64,000 nucleotides of DNA, from contig CM049306.1 in NCBI GenBank assembly GCA_026874595.1, positions 20,763,019 through 20,827,018 of the forward strand. Reading direction: 5' to 3'. The position numbers and the translations under genes were made by a program. Numbering within the stretch: the first letter of the stretch is position 1; each line of letters opens with the position of its first letter. Source of the DNA: Sipunculus nudus. Taxonomy: Eukaryota; Annelida; Sipuncula; Golfingiida; Sipunculidae. Under the pieces are notes generated by a model. The model was not told the DNA's origin. It saw nothing but the letters and a program-made list of their open reading frames with translations, and did not search any database. Shown piece after piece: positions 27,601-37,167 of this stretch.

Positions 27601-30600
27601 GTTCATATACTCGCGTACGCTCTTTATTGCTGAATCACATAGTCGAATAAGCTTGACATTCTCAGTTTGAGATATACTGAGCAAAACCGATAAATTAAAA
27701 TCAAACAGCCTGCTATAACAAAGTGGCTAATTTTATAGTTAGATATTGCGTGGTGAGATCAAGGACGCATGGAAAATCGGTAGCGGTTTAATCAATTTAT
27801 TGACCCCGCGGTCGAGCGAAAAATATGCAGCTTCGCAACGTCTGAATGATCAACCGTGGAATAAAGTGACACAATGTTTAACGCTTCGTATGGCTGTGGT
27901 GGCCATATTGGAATTCCAATAGGTCTGTCATTCCAAGTTCAGGAGCCCTCATATGTAGCAATCATCCCTGTGAATTTGAGAAAGCTGAAATATGTTGTTG
28001 TTGAGTTAACGCGCGCTAAAGAAAATCAGTGATTGGGCTAAGGCAGCCATATTGGAATTCCAACCGGTCTGTAAGTCAATTGGTCTGGAGCACTCATTTG
28101 TACCAATCATCCCTGTGAATTTGGGTAAGCTGAAGTATGTTGCTGTTCAGTTATTGGGAAAGAAGGGAAAATCAGCAATTGGGCTGTGTGGCCATATTGG
28201 AATCCTGACAGGTCTGTTATTCAATAGGTCCAAACCCTCATATTCACCAACTATCCCTGTGAACTTGGGAAAGCTGAAGTATGTTGTTGTTGAGTTAATC
28301 GCGAGTGAAAGAAAATCAGCAACTGGGTTATGGTGGCCATATTGGAATTCAAAAAGGTCTGTCATTCCAAGTTCAGGAGCGCTCATATGTACCAATCATC
28401 CCTGTGAATTCAGGAAAGCTGAAATATGTTGTTGTCGAGTTATTGCGCGTGAAAGAAAATCAGCGATTGGGCTAAGGCAGCCATATTGGAATTCCAATAT
28501 GCCAGTATTTCAATAGGTCTTGAGCCCTTGTATGTACCAATCATCCATGTGAATTTGGGAAAGCTGAAGAATGTTGTTGTTGAGTTATCGTGAGTAAAAG
28601 AAAGAGTAACTTACAGAAGGTCAGAAGTACAGAAAGAAGGAAGGACAAAGGATGGACAGACACAGTGATCACTACAGGGCACTGCTTGTCAAGTGGGACC
28701 AAAATTATTCTTGGGGGTACTTCTGAACTCCATAGCGCGGAGGATATGGGTAATAGAGAGCTTATATCAGGTTCCAAAGAGATTTTTCATGGATCTCCCT
28801 GTATGTCAAATAAGAAGATTCTAGGTCCAGTGGTTAGGATTTGTGCCTGGCTAATGGACAGACGCTGGACAGACAGACAGAAGACGGACAAGTTGTAATC
28901 ACTATAGCTCACATGACTTCCAGTCAGCTGAGGGAAAACTCCATAAGAATGCATGGTACATCATAAAAGTGAATGTTCATCATCAAACTTAAGCTTCACT
29001 GAACAGTCTTTGGAGAGCATTAAAACAAGGTCTCATCTAGCAAAGTGAGCCTGTCTCTTAACACTTCAATAAGTAAGAAGAGCGCCCCGATTGGCAGACT
29101 TGTTTTTATAACATTGTGTTCAAGAGAAAAGGCCTATTTATAAGGTTATCAAACCCGAGAAAAACTGGGTTTGTCAGTGTTATAAAGCTTCCATCACAAA
29201 TTCGTTCAAAAAGCAACAATTGGCTCTGACGAGAAAGATCCCAAAAACGTTAATTGAAGTCACCACAGTAGACTGACAGGGTACAAAAGACTTAGAAAAA
29301 ATTGATAACAGCATTCCAGACCAATGCAGATAGGATCCCCCTTGGTTGAAACCAAAACAACTAGCAATTTCATCTATCACTCCCACGGACAGAGCACCCT
29401 TTTTGTACTTTCAACTTTCGGGAAACAAAACCCTAACTTTTGTTAGGGTTTTTTAAAATTCCAGTCTAAAGAGATGGCCTGGGCCGAGGCCTCTGGTCTC
29501 CAAACTGAGCAGGTATGTATGACTATAATACTAGATCTAGCCAGAGGTTCCATAGTAAAGCTATTATTTACTTTATACATAACACAAAAGGGCATGTTTT
29601 AGCTAGTAGATTTATCCCTAATTTTCTTAAATTAACTGTCCTTTCAAGTTTGAAAAAAACCTTTCACAAATAGTGCCTGTGTTGATTTTGTACTTTTCAA
29701 ATTTAATAACTTTTCAAATGAAATTAAATTTAATCAATACTTTGTGAAAAATAGGTAATTTATATTGTAATGATTACTTATCAATGTAGTTGGCCCCAAT
29801 CCTGCAACTAGTTTATTGATTTTTTTTATATATCACAGACATCAAGATTACATATATGCATAGTTATGTTTTATTTTCTTCAATGTTTGTCAGATAAATA
29901 AAAGAGAATACTGCATATTGTTTTATATGTTTATAACAGTACCAAAATAAAATTTAAATTGGTTGATCAATTTGCAAAATAAAATATTCATTACATTTTC
30001 CATGTACATGTTTTCGAATGCAAATACTACTTTTGAATACGAATACAGAATACGAATACCCCACGTCTGTTAATCACATTTGTCTAAGTCTAAACCATTT
30101 TTTTTTAAATTTTGAACAATGGTTCTGGACCCCAGCTCCCCATCTGATCTTATCACTGTCACATCTACCGTAGACTACCTTATTTTCTGCCATAAAGGAT
30201 AATGGTGTTGCAAACACTGACCATGTGATCACAGCAGCCTTGTCGAACAATGGCGTGCATTTCCTGGTCACCAAAGACCTGGTCGGCTGAAAAAGAAATC
30301 ATAATATTTTTCAATTTGGTCTGCGTAAAGTTGTAAACCATTATGAAGGGTGTGAAAACTGGACAGTCACAGTTTGGAAGGCTTACGTCCACTTAGTACT
30401 TCTTTAAAAATCTGCTTATATTTAAAATTTTAAATTCAAGGGATTACAGCACTCTGGTGAAATAAACACATATAAAATGGAACAGTCAGGAACATGGTTT
30501 TGATAATATTAGGTCAATGAAGCAAGAATAAAATTACAAAGTGGGAGCGTATTAGGACTTATTTTTTTAAAGTACAGAAAGATGTGAATGTAGTTGCTTC

Positions 30601-31573
30601 AATCAACCAATCTGAACACTCACCCACAGATCTGAATAAGCAGGCACCGTCTTCTCGCATTCTTTTGATAAGAAATCCTTTTTCTTCTTTCAACTTGGCT
30701 TCAAACATTCTTTCAAGCTAAAACAGGAAAAGATATGAAAATATTGGTAATGAATTGTAACTGACAATATGTTTGATTTCTACAATTAATAACCCAAAAA
30801 CATATTGAAAATTTCAGATATCCTACTGAAAGTATAATTTAAAGCAGACTGGTAAACTTATATGAAAACCTTCAGTACAAATGCTTCCATCATGAATTAC
30901 GCAACAAAACCAGAACATATAAAAAGTTAACCGAGAACAGTTTTTATCTTCATACAACTCTTAAGGCTCATTTAATTACAAAATCATAAGAATCAATGTC
31001 ATGATAATCCAAAATATGGTATATCAGGCATCACCGGTGCCACTACTCCCATTTTTTGTTTACATTTTCATTTGACATTGCTACAGGTAATATACAAACC
31101 TCATCAATATTTTCAGGGTGGGCAGGGGCCATGTATTCATCCTCACTATTATTGCCAGTACTCTCTTCATGTTCACCAGTACGACTGGTGGCGGCGGGGG
31201 CGGGGCTCGCCCCACCCGTCCCTACACCACTGCTAGAATGGTGGGGGCGCTCGGCGTGTCCCAGTCTGTGTTTTCGTCCACTGCGATGTGGCGATGACCT
31301 ATGCCTTCGTTTATTATGGTTGGCCCCTGTCTCGTGATGATAATCATCAAACCCCCCACCAGGGTCGTGGGAGGCCAGCATTTCCTCCCGGGGGCCGGAC
31401 CCTGACCATCGGGTCGGGGAGCTTCCCCTCCTGCTTGCTCTGTCCGTAATTCCGTGAGTATGACCGAAATGTCCATGAGTCGTATGGCTGTGCGAGTGCT
31501 GGTGAGCTGTGGTTTCGCCCGCTTCATTCTCTGTTTTTTCTTTCCCTTGTTTCTTCTTTGGTAAAATAGTCAT
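12575..31573 (-). CDS. OTUD5: OTU-domain deubiquitinase OTUD5 (DUBA), ten coding exons, 517 aa
   Basis: Cysteine protease that removes ubiquitin chains; the vertebrate protein curbs interferon signalling through TRAF3 and acts on chromatin and developmental regulators. CDS joins, in order: 31573-31100, 30717-30624, 30286-30222, 27201-27045, 23359-23211, 22460-22398, 21458-21327, 20672-20501, 13982-13854, 12693-12575. Every intron is GT-AG and all phases agree. The start MTILPKKK is identical to the human N terminus. Residues 142-147 (NSEDEY) match the human site around Ser177, whose phosphorylation activates the enzyme. The OTU domain covers roughly 160-300, with Asp181 and Cys184 in EDGACLF and catalytic His289 in SHYNSV. 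A conserved helix ([15 protein letters not shown]) lies near 354-368, and a C-terminal ubiquitin-interacting motif ([19 protein letters not shown]) near 486-504. Length 517 versus 571 in human; the difference is mostly the N-terminal low-complexity region. The start follows CACA and opens the conserved exon 1. Confidence 0.95.
12694..13853 (-). other. OTUD5 intron 9
   Basis: About 1.16 kb, AT-rich, with no gene seen. Its one noted site is the CTCF-like motif at 12,772-12,786. Confidence 0.7.
12772..12786 (+). promoter_or_regulatory. CTCF-like motif (14 of 15) in OTUD5 intron 9
   Basis: TCACCAGGTGGCAGC differs from CCASYAGRKGGCRSY only at the first base. Confidence 0.3.
13854..13982 (-). CDS. 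OTUD5: OTUD5 coding exon 9 (residues 436-478)
   Basis: Acceptor CAATAG/CTGTGA, donor TACG/GTAAGT. Proline/alanine-rich linker with [13 protein letters not shown]. Phases agree with exons 8 and 10. A perfect CTCF consensus lies inside this exon. Less conserved than its neighbours, so called from splice signals and frame. Confidence 0.82.
13921..13935 (-). promoter_or_regulatory. CTCF-like motif (15 of 15) inside OTUD5 exon 9
   Basis: On the minus strand CCACCAGAGGGCGCT satisfies every position of CCASYAGRKGGCRSY. It encodes part of PPPEGAVGG, so it may be a chance product of that codon string. Confidence 0.35.
14242..14575. repeat. Foldback of retroelement terminal-repeat fragments
   Basis: 14,242-14,317 and 14,501-14,575 are inverted copies of each other, about 75 bp with one clear mismatch, each ending in a C or G run of about 18. 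The 183-bp spacer carries terminal-repeat sequence of the adjoining retroelement (compare 18,700-18,850, inverted). It looks like a rearranged extra terminal repeat joined to the element's left end. Confidence 0.6.
14920..15160 (-). pseudogene. Tyrosine-recombinase remnant of the DIRS-type element
   Basis: Two patterns typical of DIRS recombinases appear on the minus strand: [13 protein letters not shown] (about 15,160-15,115) and [13 protein letters not shown] (about 14,944-14,906), the latter carrying the family's H-x-x-R motif. They lie at the expected 3' end of the element. Confidence 0.65.
16116..16433 (-). pseudogene. Reverse-transcriptase remnant of the DIRS-type element
   Basis: The remnant shows the LTR/DIRS-like RT pattern: [11 protein letters not shown], then [10 protein letters not shown], then [17 protein letters not shown], then FLRFTYQ. 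The DLLDAY block corresponds to the first catalytic-Asp motif. Assignment to DIRS rather than Gypsy comes from the inverted ends and the recombinase motifs nearby. Confidence 0.75.
20501..20672 (-). CDS. OTUD5: OTUD5 coding exon 8 (residues 379-435)
   Basis: Acceptor TCTCCAG/GAGCCA, donor ATACAG/GTATTA. Serine-rich linker with [13 protein letters not shown] and [13 protein letters not shown], matching human [15 protein letters not shown] and SRSPRQRSSASSP. Confidence 0.9.
20673..21326 (-). other. OTUD5 intron 7
   Basis: AT-rich. At 21,178-21,275 it holds three degenerate units of a GAGCCATTGATAATC-type repeat that also forms the minisatellite at 60,140-60,670. Confidence 0.6.
21327..21458 (-). 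CDS. OTUD5: OTUD5 coding exon 7 (residues 335-378)
   Basis: Acceptor GTTACAG/ACGATG, donor GTCTG/GTAAGT. Contains [13 protein letters not shown] and [17 protein letters not shown], the highly conserved helix after the OTU fold. Confidence 0.94.
21459..22397 (-). other. OTUD5 intron 6, with an internal direct repeat
   Basis: A unit of about 125 bp around the words CTGCCATACACCATGATATA and GTCAAAATGGTTTGTGTCC (21,930-22,010) recurs at 22,035-22,130. No gene or transposon end is seen. Confidence 0.5.
22398..22460 (-). CDS. OTUD5: OTUD5 coding exon 6 (residues 314-334)
   Basis: A 63-nt exon between TTTCAG/GCCGCT and GAACAG/GTGAGA; encodes [20 protein letters not shown] plus Q. It aligns with human SLMKNAIKTSEESWIEQ. 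Confidence 0.9.
22461..23210 (-). other. OTUD5 intron 5
   Basis: 750 bp of AT-rich sequence; nothing beyond the splice sites is supported. Confidence 0.6.
23211..23359 (-). CDS. OTUD5: OTUD5 coding exon 5 (residues 264-313, catalytic His)
   Basis: Acceptor TTTCAG/AACCTATG, donor CCAGGG/GTAGGA. Encodes [18 protein letters not shown] with the catalytic His and then the conserved [16 protein letters not shown]. Confidence 0.95.
23458..23690. mobile_element. Partial hAT-like MITE end
   Basis: TAGGGCTGTAACCGC resembles the terminus of the MITE at 11,308, and the interior has similar ATCGAT/ATCACT words. No matching right end was found before the next element begins, so it is truncated or a chance match. 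Confidence 0.25.
23694..25030 (+). mobile_element. Family A element, copy A1 (in OTUD5 intron 4)
   Basis: Begins ACAAGGGACCCATGGGTCAC (with the palindrome GACCCATGGGTC) and ends GTCAGCTGAGCTAAA (25,016-25,030). It aligns over most of its length with 54,346-56,228. Shared blocks include GTGACCTGACCATGTGTTTC, GCAGGGGATCTCCCCCA and GTGCCATGGT. A (GGT)n run (24,112-24,135) replaces the poly-G tract of the other copy. Non-coding. The 3' end carries GACTATAG and TTATAGTC, which can pair as an 8-bp stem. Confidence 0.65.
25229..26726 (+). mobile_element. Family B element, copy B1 (in OTUD5 intron 4)
   Basis: Starts AACTAGATATTTCTTGGCAT with a short hairpin (GGCATC-GCA-GATGCC), then GTATCCCTAGAC (25,262-25,273). 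Ends in a hairpin, GTATCCC (26,697-26,703) and GGGATAC (26,715-26,721), whose 3' arm lies within GTCTGGGGATAC, the inverse of the 5' motif. Two poly-C tracts follow the 5' end. The core holds a two-unit tandem repeat of about 278 bp (GGTAGGTGGYRCCACCTGTC at 25,466 and 25,745). No protein is encoded. The layout resembles bivalve pearl elements and Helentron-derived short elements. Confidence 0.6.
27045..27201 (-). CDS. OTUD5: OTUD5 coding exon 4 (residues 212-263)
   Basis: Acceptor TTACAG/TCCAAG, donor TTTGG/GTGAGT. Includes [15 protein letters not shown], the [11 protein letters not shown] segment and [10 protein letters not shown], nearly identical to human OTUD5. Confidence 0.95.
27304..27420 (+). 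mobile_element. Possible Tigger/pogo-type transposon end
   Basis: TACAGTGAAACATGTC, followed by GAGGTGTCCTTATTAGGCAG, resembles the TA-flanked CAGTNAAAC ends and gtgtcc-rich subterminal sequence of pogo-type MITEs. The other end was not found. Confidence 0.25.
27890..28620 (+). repeat. Tandem array, 144-145 bp period, five units
   Basis: The word GCCATATTGG starts at 27,902, 28,046, 28,191, 28,336 and 28,480, so spacings are 144, 145, 145 and 144. Each unit also carries AATCATCCCTGTGAATTTG-type and GCTGAARTATGTTGTTGTTG words. A 154-codon open frame runs through it as a by-product of the period; I do not call it a gene. Confidence 0.85.
28640..28935 (+). mobile_element. Family C element tail (C2)
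   Basis: Matches the last unit of the family C element at 35,689-36,716: GGTACTTCTGA, GGATATGGGTAAYAGAGA, GATTCTAGGTCCAG and GATTTGTGCCTGG, then GACGGAC-type repeats and the end TATAGCTCACATGACTTCC with CAGCTGAG. It directly follows the 144-bp array, which may be its tandem core. Confidence 0.55.
29427..29452. repeat. Perfect 11-bp-stem hairpin with telomere-like word
   Basis: AAAACCCTAAC, a TTTT loop, GTTAGGGTTTT. It contains one TTAGGG on each strand; far too short to be a telomeric tract. Confidence 0.5.
30222..30286 (-). CDS. OTUD5: OTUD5 coding exon 3 (residues 190-211)
   Basis: Acceptor TTTCAG/CCGACC, donor CACATG/GTCAGT. Encodes [18 protein letters not shown], the helix after the catalytic Cys, close to human ADQVYGDQDMHEVVRKHC. 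Confidence 0.92.
30624..30717 (-). CDS. OTUD5: OTUD5 coding exon 2 (residues 159-189, catalytic Cys)
   Basis: Acceptor TTTTAG/CTTGAA, donor GTGG/GTGAGT. Encodes [16 protein letters not shown] and then the active-site loop [12 protein letters not shown] with the catalytic Asp and Cys. Confidence 0.93.
31100..31573 (-). CDS. OTUD5: OTUD5 coding exon 1 (residues 1-158)
   Basis: Starts MTILPKKK and ends NIDE at donor GAG/GTTTGT, phase 0. It holds a histidine-rich run (eight His in residues 24-40), a basic segment (86-112, KRRHR and GRKHR) that could be a nuclear localisation signal like the KRRR segment of the human protein, an Ala/Pro/Ser linker, and the conserved acidic NSEDEY site. Mostly disordered by composition. 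Confidence 0.93.
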
Positions 31574-31800
31574 TGTGACGAGTTAATAAACCTACCAAAC
31601 CCCGGAAAAACAAACTACAAACGCGTATAATGAAACAAATCCCGAGGATATTATTGGCAGGCAGAGTGTATCCTTCTCACAAAACTGGACTATTAATATG
31701 TGTACTACGTCACGACTTCATGCGCTCAGGTCCATTGTTGTGAATGCTCAGAAAGTAAATGGGTGCTATTGCTATTAGTCATGAGATTACGCTTACGGAA
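31574..31800 (-). promoter_or_regulatory. Probable OTUD5 5'UTR and promoter region
   Basis: Immediately upstream of the OTUD5 start codon CpG frequency rises over the introns, and a CRE-like TACGTCA lies at 31,706-31,712. No TATA box stands out, so the transcription start cannot be placed. Confidence 0.4.
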
Positions 31801-32102
31801 CGCATAACGCCACGCAGCAACAAGTCCGGAGGCTACATCATATCGTACATGAATCCTTGCATGAACATCGCTAGTCTCGATGAACTGAATAGATCCCTCT
31901 ATGATATATGATGATAGTTTGTATCAAGGTGTCGGAGTTGGATTCTTTCCATATGTAGCCCCGCCTACAAAATTAAATATTTCTGAAATATAGTAGACCT
32001 ACACTGTAGGCTTGCTAACCACATAGGCCTAACAGTGATTTCCACTTATAATTTATAAAGATAATAAAATACATATATATATATATTTATGCTATATGAA
32101 AG

Positions 32103-32103
<1 letters not shown>

Positions 32104-32169
<66 letters not shown>
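32104..32169. repeat. (TA)n microsatellite
   Basis: About 33 TA dinucleotides ending in ATAGGCCTATATATA, a palindromic junction seen at other TA tracts in the window. Confidence 0.95.
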
Positions 32170-32171
<2 letters not shown>

Positions 32172-32397
32172 CCTATATATATATTGTCTATTGATATCCC
32201 AAACACCCCATGATGTTCCCAACTGGAGTTCAAGCTTGTTTTAAATATTTACAAATTTTTGTTTTTAAATATTTAAAATGTTTTTAAAGTTCCGTATTCG
32301 ACCGGCTTGCAAACTCTCTTAGGTAATCAGTTTTGCCAGTGTGCAATTGTATATATACGTTGCACGAAGTACTATGCATAGTCTAATATAGCTGTAC

Positions 32398-32400
<3 letters not shown>

Positions 32401-32465
<65 letters not shown>

Positions 32466-32478
32466 GTATATATATATA
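32401..32478. repeat. (TA)n microsatellite
   Basis: About 29 uninterrupted TA units, then a short interrupted tail with TATG. Confidence 0.95.
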
Positions 32479-32479
32479 G

Positions 32480-33234
32480 CCCATGACTTTGTTGAAAAAA
32501 TAGCAATTCACAAAACTCAGATCTAGGAGGTTCGGTGTGAATTTTAAATTTATTTTAAAAGGCCCAAATTAATATGGCCCGACTGGACTGCCAGGTAGTT
32601 AATTTATTCAAAATAAACATTTGAATTCCATACATAGGTCGACATGTTTATATTTAGACCTATGTACGCTTATATTAATTGAAACATGCACGGACGTCCT
32701 TCCAATTTAAATGAAAAATGAAAATATACGATCGCTTTATTGAAAATGTGACATTCATGAGTGCATCAGCTGTATTCCAATCTATAAATCATAATAAAAT
32801 TGAAAATTTGCTAAAAAAAAAGAAAATGTATATAGATGTCCGATGCACAAATCTAAAATATAAATAGGCTATATTGTGTGCATGCATGCATGGTTTACAT
32901 CCGAATAGGCCTATATTAGTCTGCAGGCCTATATTCCAACATCATTCATGTCGTCAAGTCTGAAGAAACGAGAATTTTATTATCTCGGGCCTATAAAACA
33001 CTTCCGCCAAAGAAACATTAGGTCCTATATATAATTATTTATAATATCACTGTGCATATTTATATTAATATTAACATTATACTGGGTACTCTTATTAAAT
33101 AATAGGTTATAAATATACGCTCCAACTTTGTTCGCGCCTAATCGATTAGATTACATATATAAGAAAATGTGCATATTTAAAGTTCAGGAGGCTAATCGTG
33201 TTAATGCATGGCATATATATACAGTCTATATATA
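32480..33234. other. Nothing recognised
   Basis: AT-rich intergenic DNA with several AGGCCTATA words; no gene or transposon end. Confidence 0.4.
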
Positions 33235-33720
33235 CAGGGGCAATGAAAGGTGCTGAACCCAAATCTGCTGTATGCCCAGCTTGCAAATTGATCTAAATGC
33301 TTCAAAATCGTTGATGTCCATGGCAACGTGTTTATATTATCCAGTTATTCAGATGTTTAAATAATTGGATATATTTTTTTTAACATGAAACATTGAAATA
33401 AACACTAAAATGTAGCAAATTAATATATTTTCCTGCAAGTGCAGTTTTGTGACATTGCATAATTTTCATATTATGGTGTATGCAAATATATGCAAATTTT
33501 ATGGTTAAAGTTAACAACTTTTCCCGAAAAACTTATCTTCAAATCCTTCCGTACTACAAAATATAACTTCCTTCAGCTTACAATTTATTCTGGCAAAAGG
33601 ACAAATTAATCGAGAAACAAACTTACGGTTGTTTCTTATTTTCTTCTAATATTTGCATACTTATGAATATTCATAACATCACATCATCTACACCTGCAAG
33701 TTATACATTGAGGCCGGGAC
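33235..33720 (+). repeat. Dispersed repeat family D, copy 1
   Basis: About 65-70 percent like 34,215-34,660 in the same orientation: TCAAAAY-GTTGATG-TCCATGGCAAC, then a long T/A segment, TGCAGTTYTRTRACATT, TATGCAAATATA and CTTCHTTAGCWTACAATTTAT. The CCATGGCAAC part resembles an RFX half-site. Confidence 0.45.
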
Positions 33721-34214
33721 ATATCAACAAGTTATTAATTCCTTATACATATACCTGACTATATATATATGTACAATGCTCCTACATTATTTTTACATGT
33801 TGATCAAAATCAAACAGTTATCTTTTGAAGTTTTTTGTCAATTTTTGAATATGATAATGTGCACATATTTTGCATAATTTAACATAAAACAGCCGGTCAA
33901 TTATGATCAGTTTGATCGTAAATTTATAGATTATTTAAAGAAAAAGTTGACTGCAAGTGTCTTGCCTAAAGTATGAGTCTAATTTGCATATTAAATGTAA
34001 AACCCTATAGAGCCATATAAGAGACAGGGAAATTCTTTGATTTAATAATGTTTCTAGTATATACAATGTAGGCCGCACCGACTTTCTGTCATGCCCATTA
34101 AGCAATGGGTTTCAGGCCGTCGTCCTTCCATGAAGCCATCCCTCTTTTCATTAGCAAGACACAATTTAAATCGTAACCGTACTATATCACATACCATACA
34201 TTTAAGGTGATGAA

Positions 34215-34660
34215 GGATCATGAATCGAAATGTGTTGGATGTCCTGCCAAAAATTGGCCATAAGTGCCTCAAAACTGATGGTTTCCATGGCAACCCTGGT
34301 GAATTTTGCAATAATGCTGATATTTTAAGAAATGGCCATAAATTTGTTGATTTTATACATGAAATTTTGGACTAAATGCCAATAAGCAGTAAATGGAAAT
34401 ACATTTCTCCAAGGTGCAGTTCTATAACATTTTGTAAAACACATCATATTCTATATGCAAATATATTCAGATTTTATCAGAGAAACAAAAATTTTTTTAC
34501 AAAAAAATACGTTTAAAATCCTCCATCTGTGCCATATCACTTCTTTAGCATACAATTTATTTTGGGAATGGGATACATAAAGAGTATAACAAATTTAATA
34601 ATGTTTTTAACTTGCATGTGCATGATATCTTTATATATTGATGAATATTTATGAATATTT
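34215..34660 (+). repeat. Dispersed repeat family D, copy 2
   Basis: Second copy of the family at 33,235, with GTTTCCATGGCAAC at 34,280-34,293 and the same order of shared words. Non-coding. Confidence 0.45.
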
Positions 34661-34719
34661 GGATTAATCAGGTGCATATCCAGGACTTATGAGAAAATCA
34701 AAAGGTTCTCACGCCCGGA

Positions 34720-35000
34720 AAGGGGGGGGGGGGGGTGAATTCAGGCATGCAGGAAATGTGGTTTTATATATATATATAAACCGAAAGCCTACCGACGCCC
34801 CCTGTCAGATCGATAAACCGTTGGAACAATTACAGCAGAATTTGAACCCCCCCCCCCCCCCCCCTCTGAACAAAACTTACACTTTCCTGGTGTAAAATCA
34901 CTAAAATTAGACCGCTTCCCAGCGTTTTATCCATACATATATCGCTCCTAAAGATGCAGATCTCTGGAATTTGGGGGGGGGGGGGGGGGTTATGGTGGGG
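34720..35000. repeat. Cluster of three poly-G/poly-C tracts
   Basis: G13 near 34,722-34,734, C17 near 34,848-34,864 and G17 near 34,973-34,989 lie within 270 bp, in both orientations. Confidence 0.8.
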
Positions 35001-35346
35001 GTTAAAAATCAGACCCTTATATTTCCCTGCATGGAGTAAACTAAGTGCAAATGAAAACCATCCCTATTCCCAACTTGCACATATTCTTTGTAAACAGACC
35101 TCTCAACAGCATGCATTCATTATATGAATTATTGTCTGATGTGCAACCGATAATACAGATCGTTATAGTAAAGCTAATCATATATTTAATTAGATATGAT
35201 CTTAAACAAATTAGCCTATGAAAACACAAATAGCTCCTGGATTTTTGCTTAAACAAACCAATATATTTCTGAAATAATACTTTAGAAATCTTATTTTATA
35301 TGATAATGAAAATTATAATAAAAATAATTTCTATTATTATTATTAT

Positions 35347-35465
<119 letters not shown>

Positions 35466-35688
35466 GAAGGTTGTACCAGTTGACTTTTGTCATGCAAATT
35501 ATCTGTATCCACTCCTCGGATATGCCCGTAATAGGTCTTGATCTGTCGAAAATGATGCCAAGTGTCCTAAGAGGGCTGATATCCAAGATTTCCCACAAAT
35601 CCTGAGAATTTTGACATAATTTTGGGAGTGGGGACTATGTGAACTACACAAGAACGGGTAAAATGTAAGTAATAATAATATAATAACA

Positions 35689-36716
35689 ACAAGTGACCTT
35701 TTTGAGTCATGACGCTCAGCTGACTAAGAAGACATTCATGCAAAAAAGGAATTTTATCATCTGAATGCCAAATTTTGTAGGTGGTATCACCATTCAACTA
35801 AAGCTTAGCTCAAAAGATATGGGTAAGAGTGACCTAATTTAAGGTTTCTTAGGGGCTTTTTCATGGACTTCCTTGGATGTCAAGTCAGAAGATTCTAGGT
35901 GCAATGATTACGATTTGTGCCCATTAACCACATATTTGAAGGTCTCAAATATAGAGATAAAAAAAATGTATAAAAATTGGGGAAAAAAACCCAGGTGGCG
36001 CCACCAGTCTGCAGGAACTGATGAAACACTCCATGATGAATAGGCCTATGCATGCAAAGAATCATGGTGATCAATGCATTAGTTGTTCAGATACTAGTTG
36101 GAGCTTTTGTATCAAATTTTGAATTATTCGGGGGGGGGGGGGGGGGAGGGGGTTACTTCTTAGCCCAATATAGTTCAGAGGATATGGGTAACATAGACTT
36201 AATTTTAGGTTTTCAAGGAGACTAATTTTCAGGGACCCCTCTGGATGTGAAGTTAAAAAAAATCTTATGTTAAGTGGTTACGATTTGTGTCCTGTTAACG
36301 GATGACCGCATCTTTGAAGGTGCAAAAAATAGTAAAAAAATGCGTTAAAATTTAGAAAAAAAATCCAGGTTGTGCCACCATGCAGTCTGCAGGAACTGAT
36401 GTTTCACTATCTATATGCATGCAAAGAATCATGCTGATCAATGCATTAAGTAGTTCTTCAGATACTGGAGCTATTGTATCAAATATTTAATTATTCTGGG
36501 GGGAGGGGGAGGGGCGGTACTTCTGAGCCCTATAGCTCGGACGATATGGGTAACAGAGACCTAATTTCAGGTTTCCAAGGAGATTTTTCAGGGACCTCCG
36601 TGGATGTGAAGTTAGAAGAATCTAGGTCCAGCGGTTACGATTTGTGCCTGGTTAACGGACGACGGACAAAGAGCGATCGCTTTATAGCTCAGATGACTTT
36701 CAGGCAGCTGAGCTAA
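35689..36716 (+). mobile_element. Family C element, copy C1
   Basis: Begins ACAAGTGACC and GCTCAGCTGAC (35,714-35,724); ends TATAGCTCAGATGACTTT and GCAGCTGAGC (36,704-36,713). These ends match family A, but the core differs: three tandem units of about 363 bp, anchored by GATATGGGTAA at 35,816, 36,181 and 36,543. Each unit has a GGTTACGATTTGTG word; the first two are followed by CCAGGTKGYGCCACC, and the second and third are preceded by G-rich runs. Non-coding. Confidence 0.6.
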
Positions 36717-36948
36717 TAATATAATACTTTGTATACAAATTTTGTGCATTGAGGAACCTGCAATCTTGTAGGAATCCTGTACAAGTCCGATATGGGGATT
36801 CAAACCCTGCGCCGAAGATAGTGTTCAAAGTTGGAGCCCTGTGTTGCTCTTAAGAAATTTCTAATTGAAATAATTGAAAAACGCCCCTGGATTCGTGGTA
36901 TTGCTGCCCTTGACTATAAACACAACGATCAACAACCATGGCCCCATG

Positions 36949-36951
<3 letters not shown>

Positions 36952-37005
<54 letters not shown>
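36952..37005. repeat. (TA)n microsatellite
   Basis: About 27 TA units ending at ATAGGCCTATATATA. The tyrosine-isoleucine frame across it is an artefact. Confidence 0.95.
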
Positions 37006-37007
<2 letters not shown>

Positions 37008-37167
37008 CCTATATATATAGAAGGTAGAGTTACCCTCCGTTGTAAAGTGCTCAAGTGCCTACAGACTAGGCCAGAGCGGTTGTTTTTCTTCAGAGTTATA
37101 TATATATACGCTGATTTACTGGGTAAGCCTACCGACTCCTTTCAGGGAAACGGCATGCACATGTGGA

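Larger units (their letters stand above)
27202..30221 (-). other. OTUD5 intron 3
   Basis: 3.0 kb containing a possible pogo-type end, a CpG-rich patch (27,560-27,900), a 144-bp tandem array, a family C tail, a small TTAGGG-bearing hairpin and AT-rich filler. Confidence 0.7.

Noticed and set aside
28052-28516. 154-codon open frame
   Set aside because: It runs through the 144-145 bp tandem array; the repeated peptide segments come from the DNA period, and the frame shifts between units.
29427-29452. Telomere repeat
   Set aside because: Only one TTAGGG on each arm of a small hairpin; no tract.
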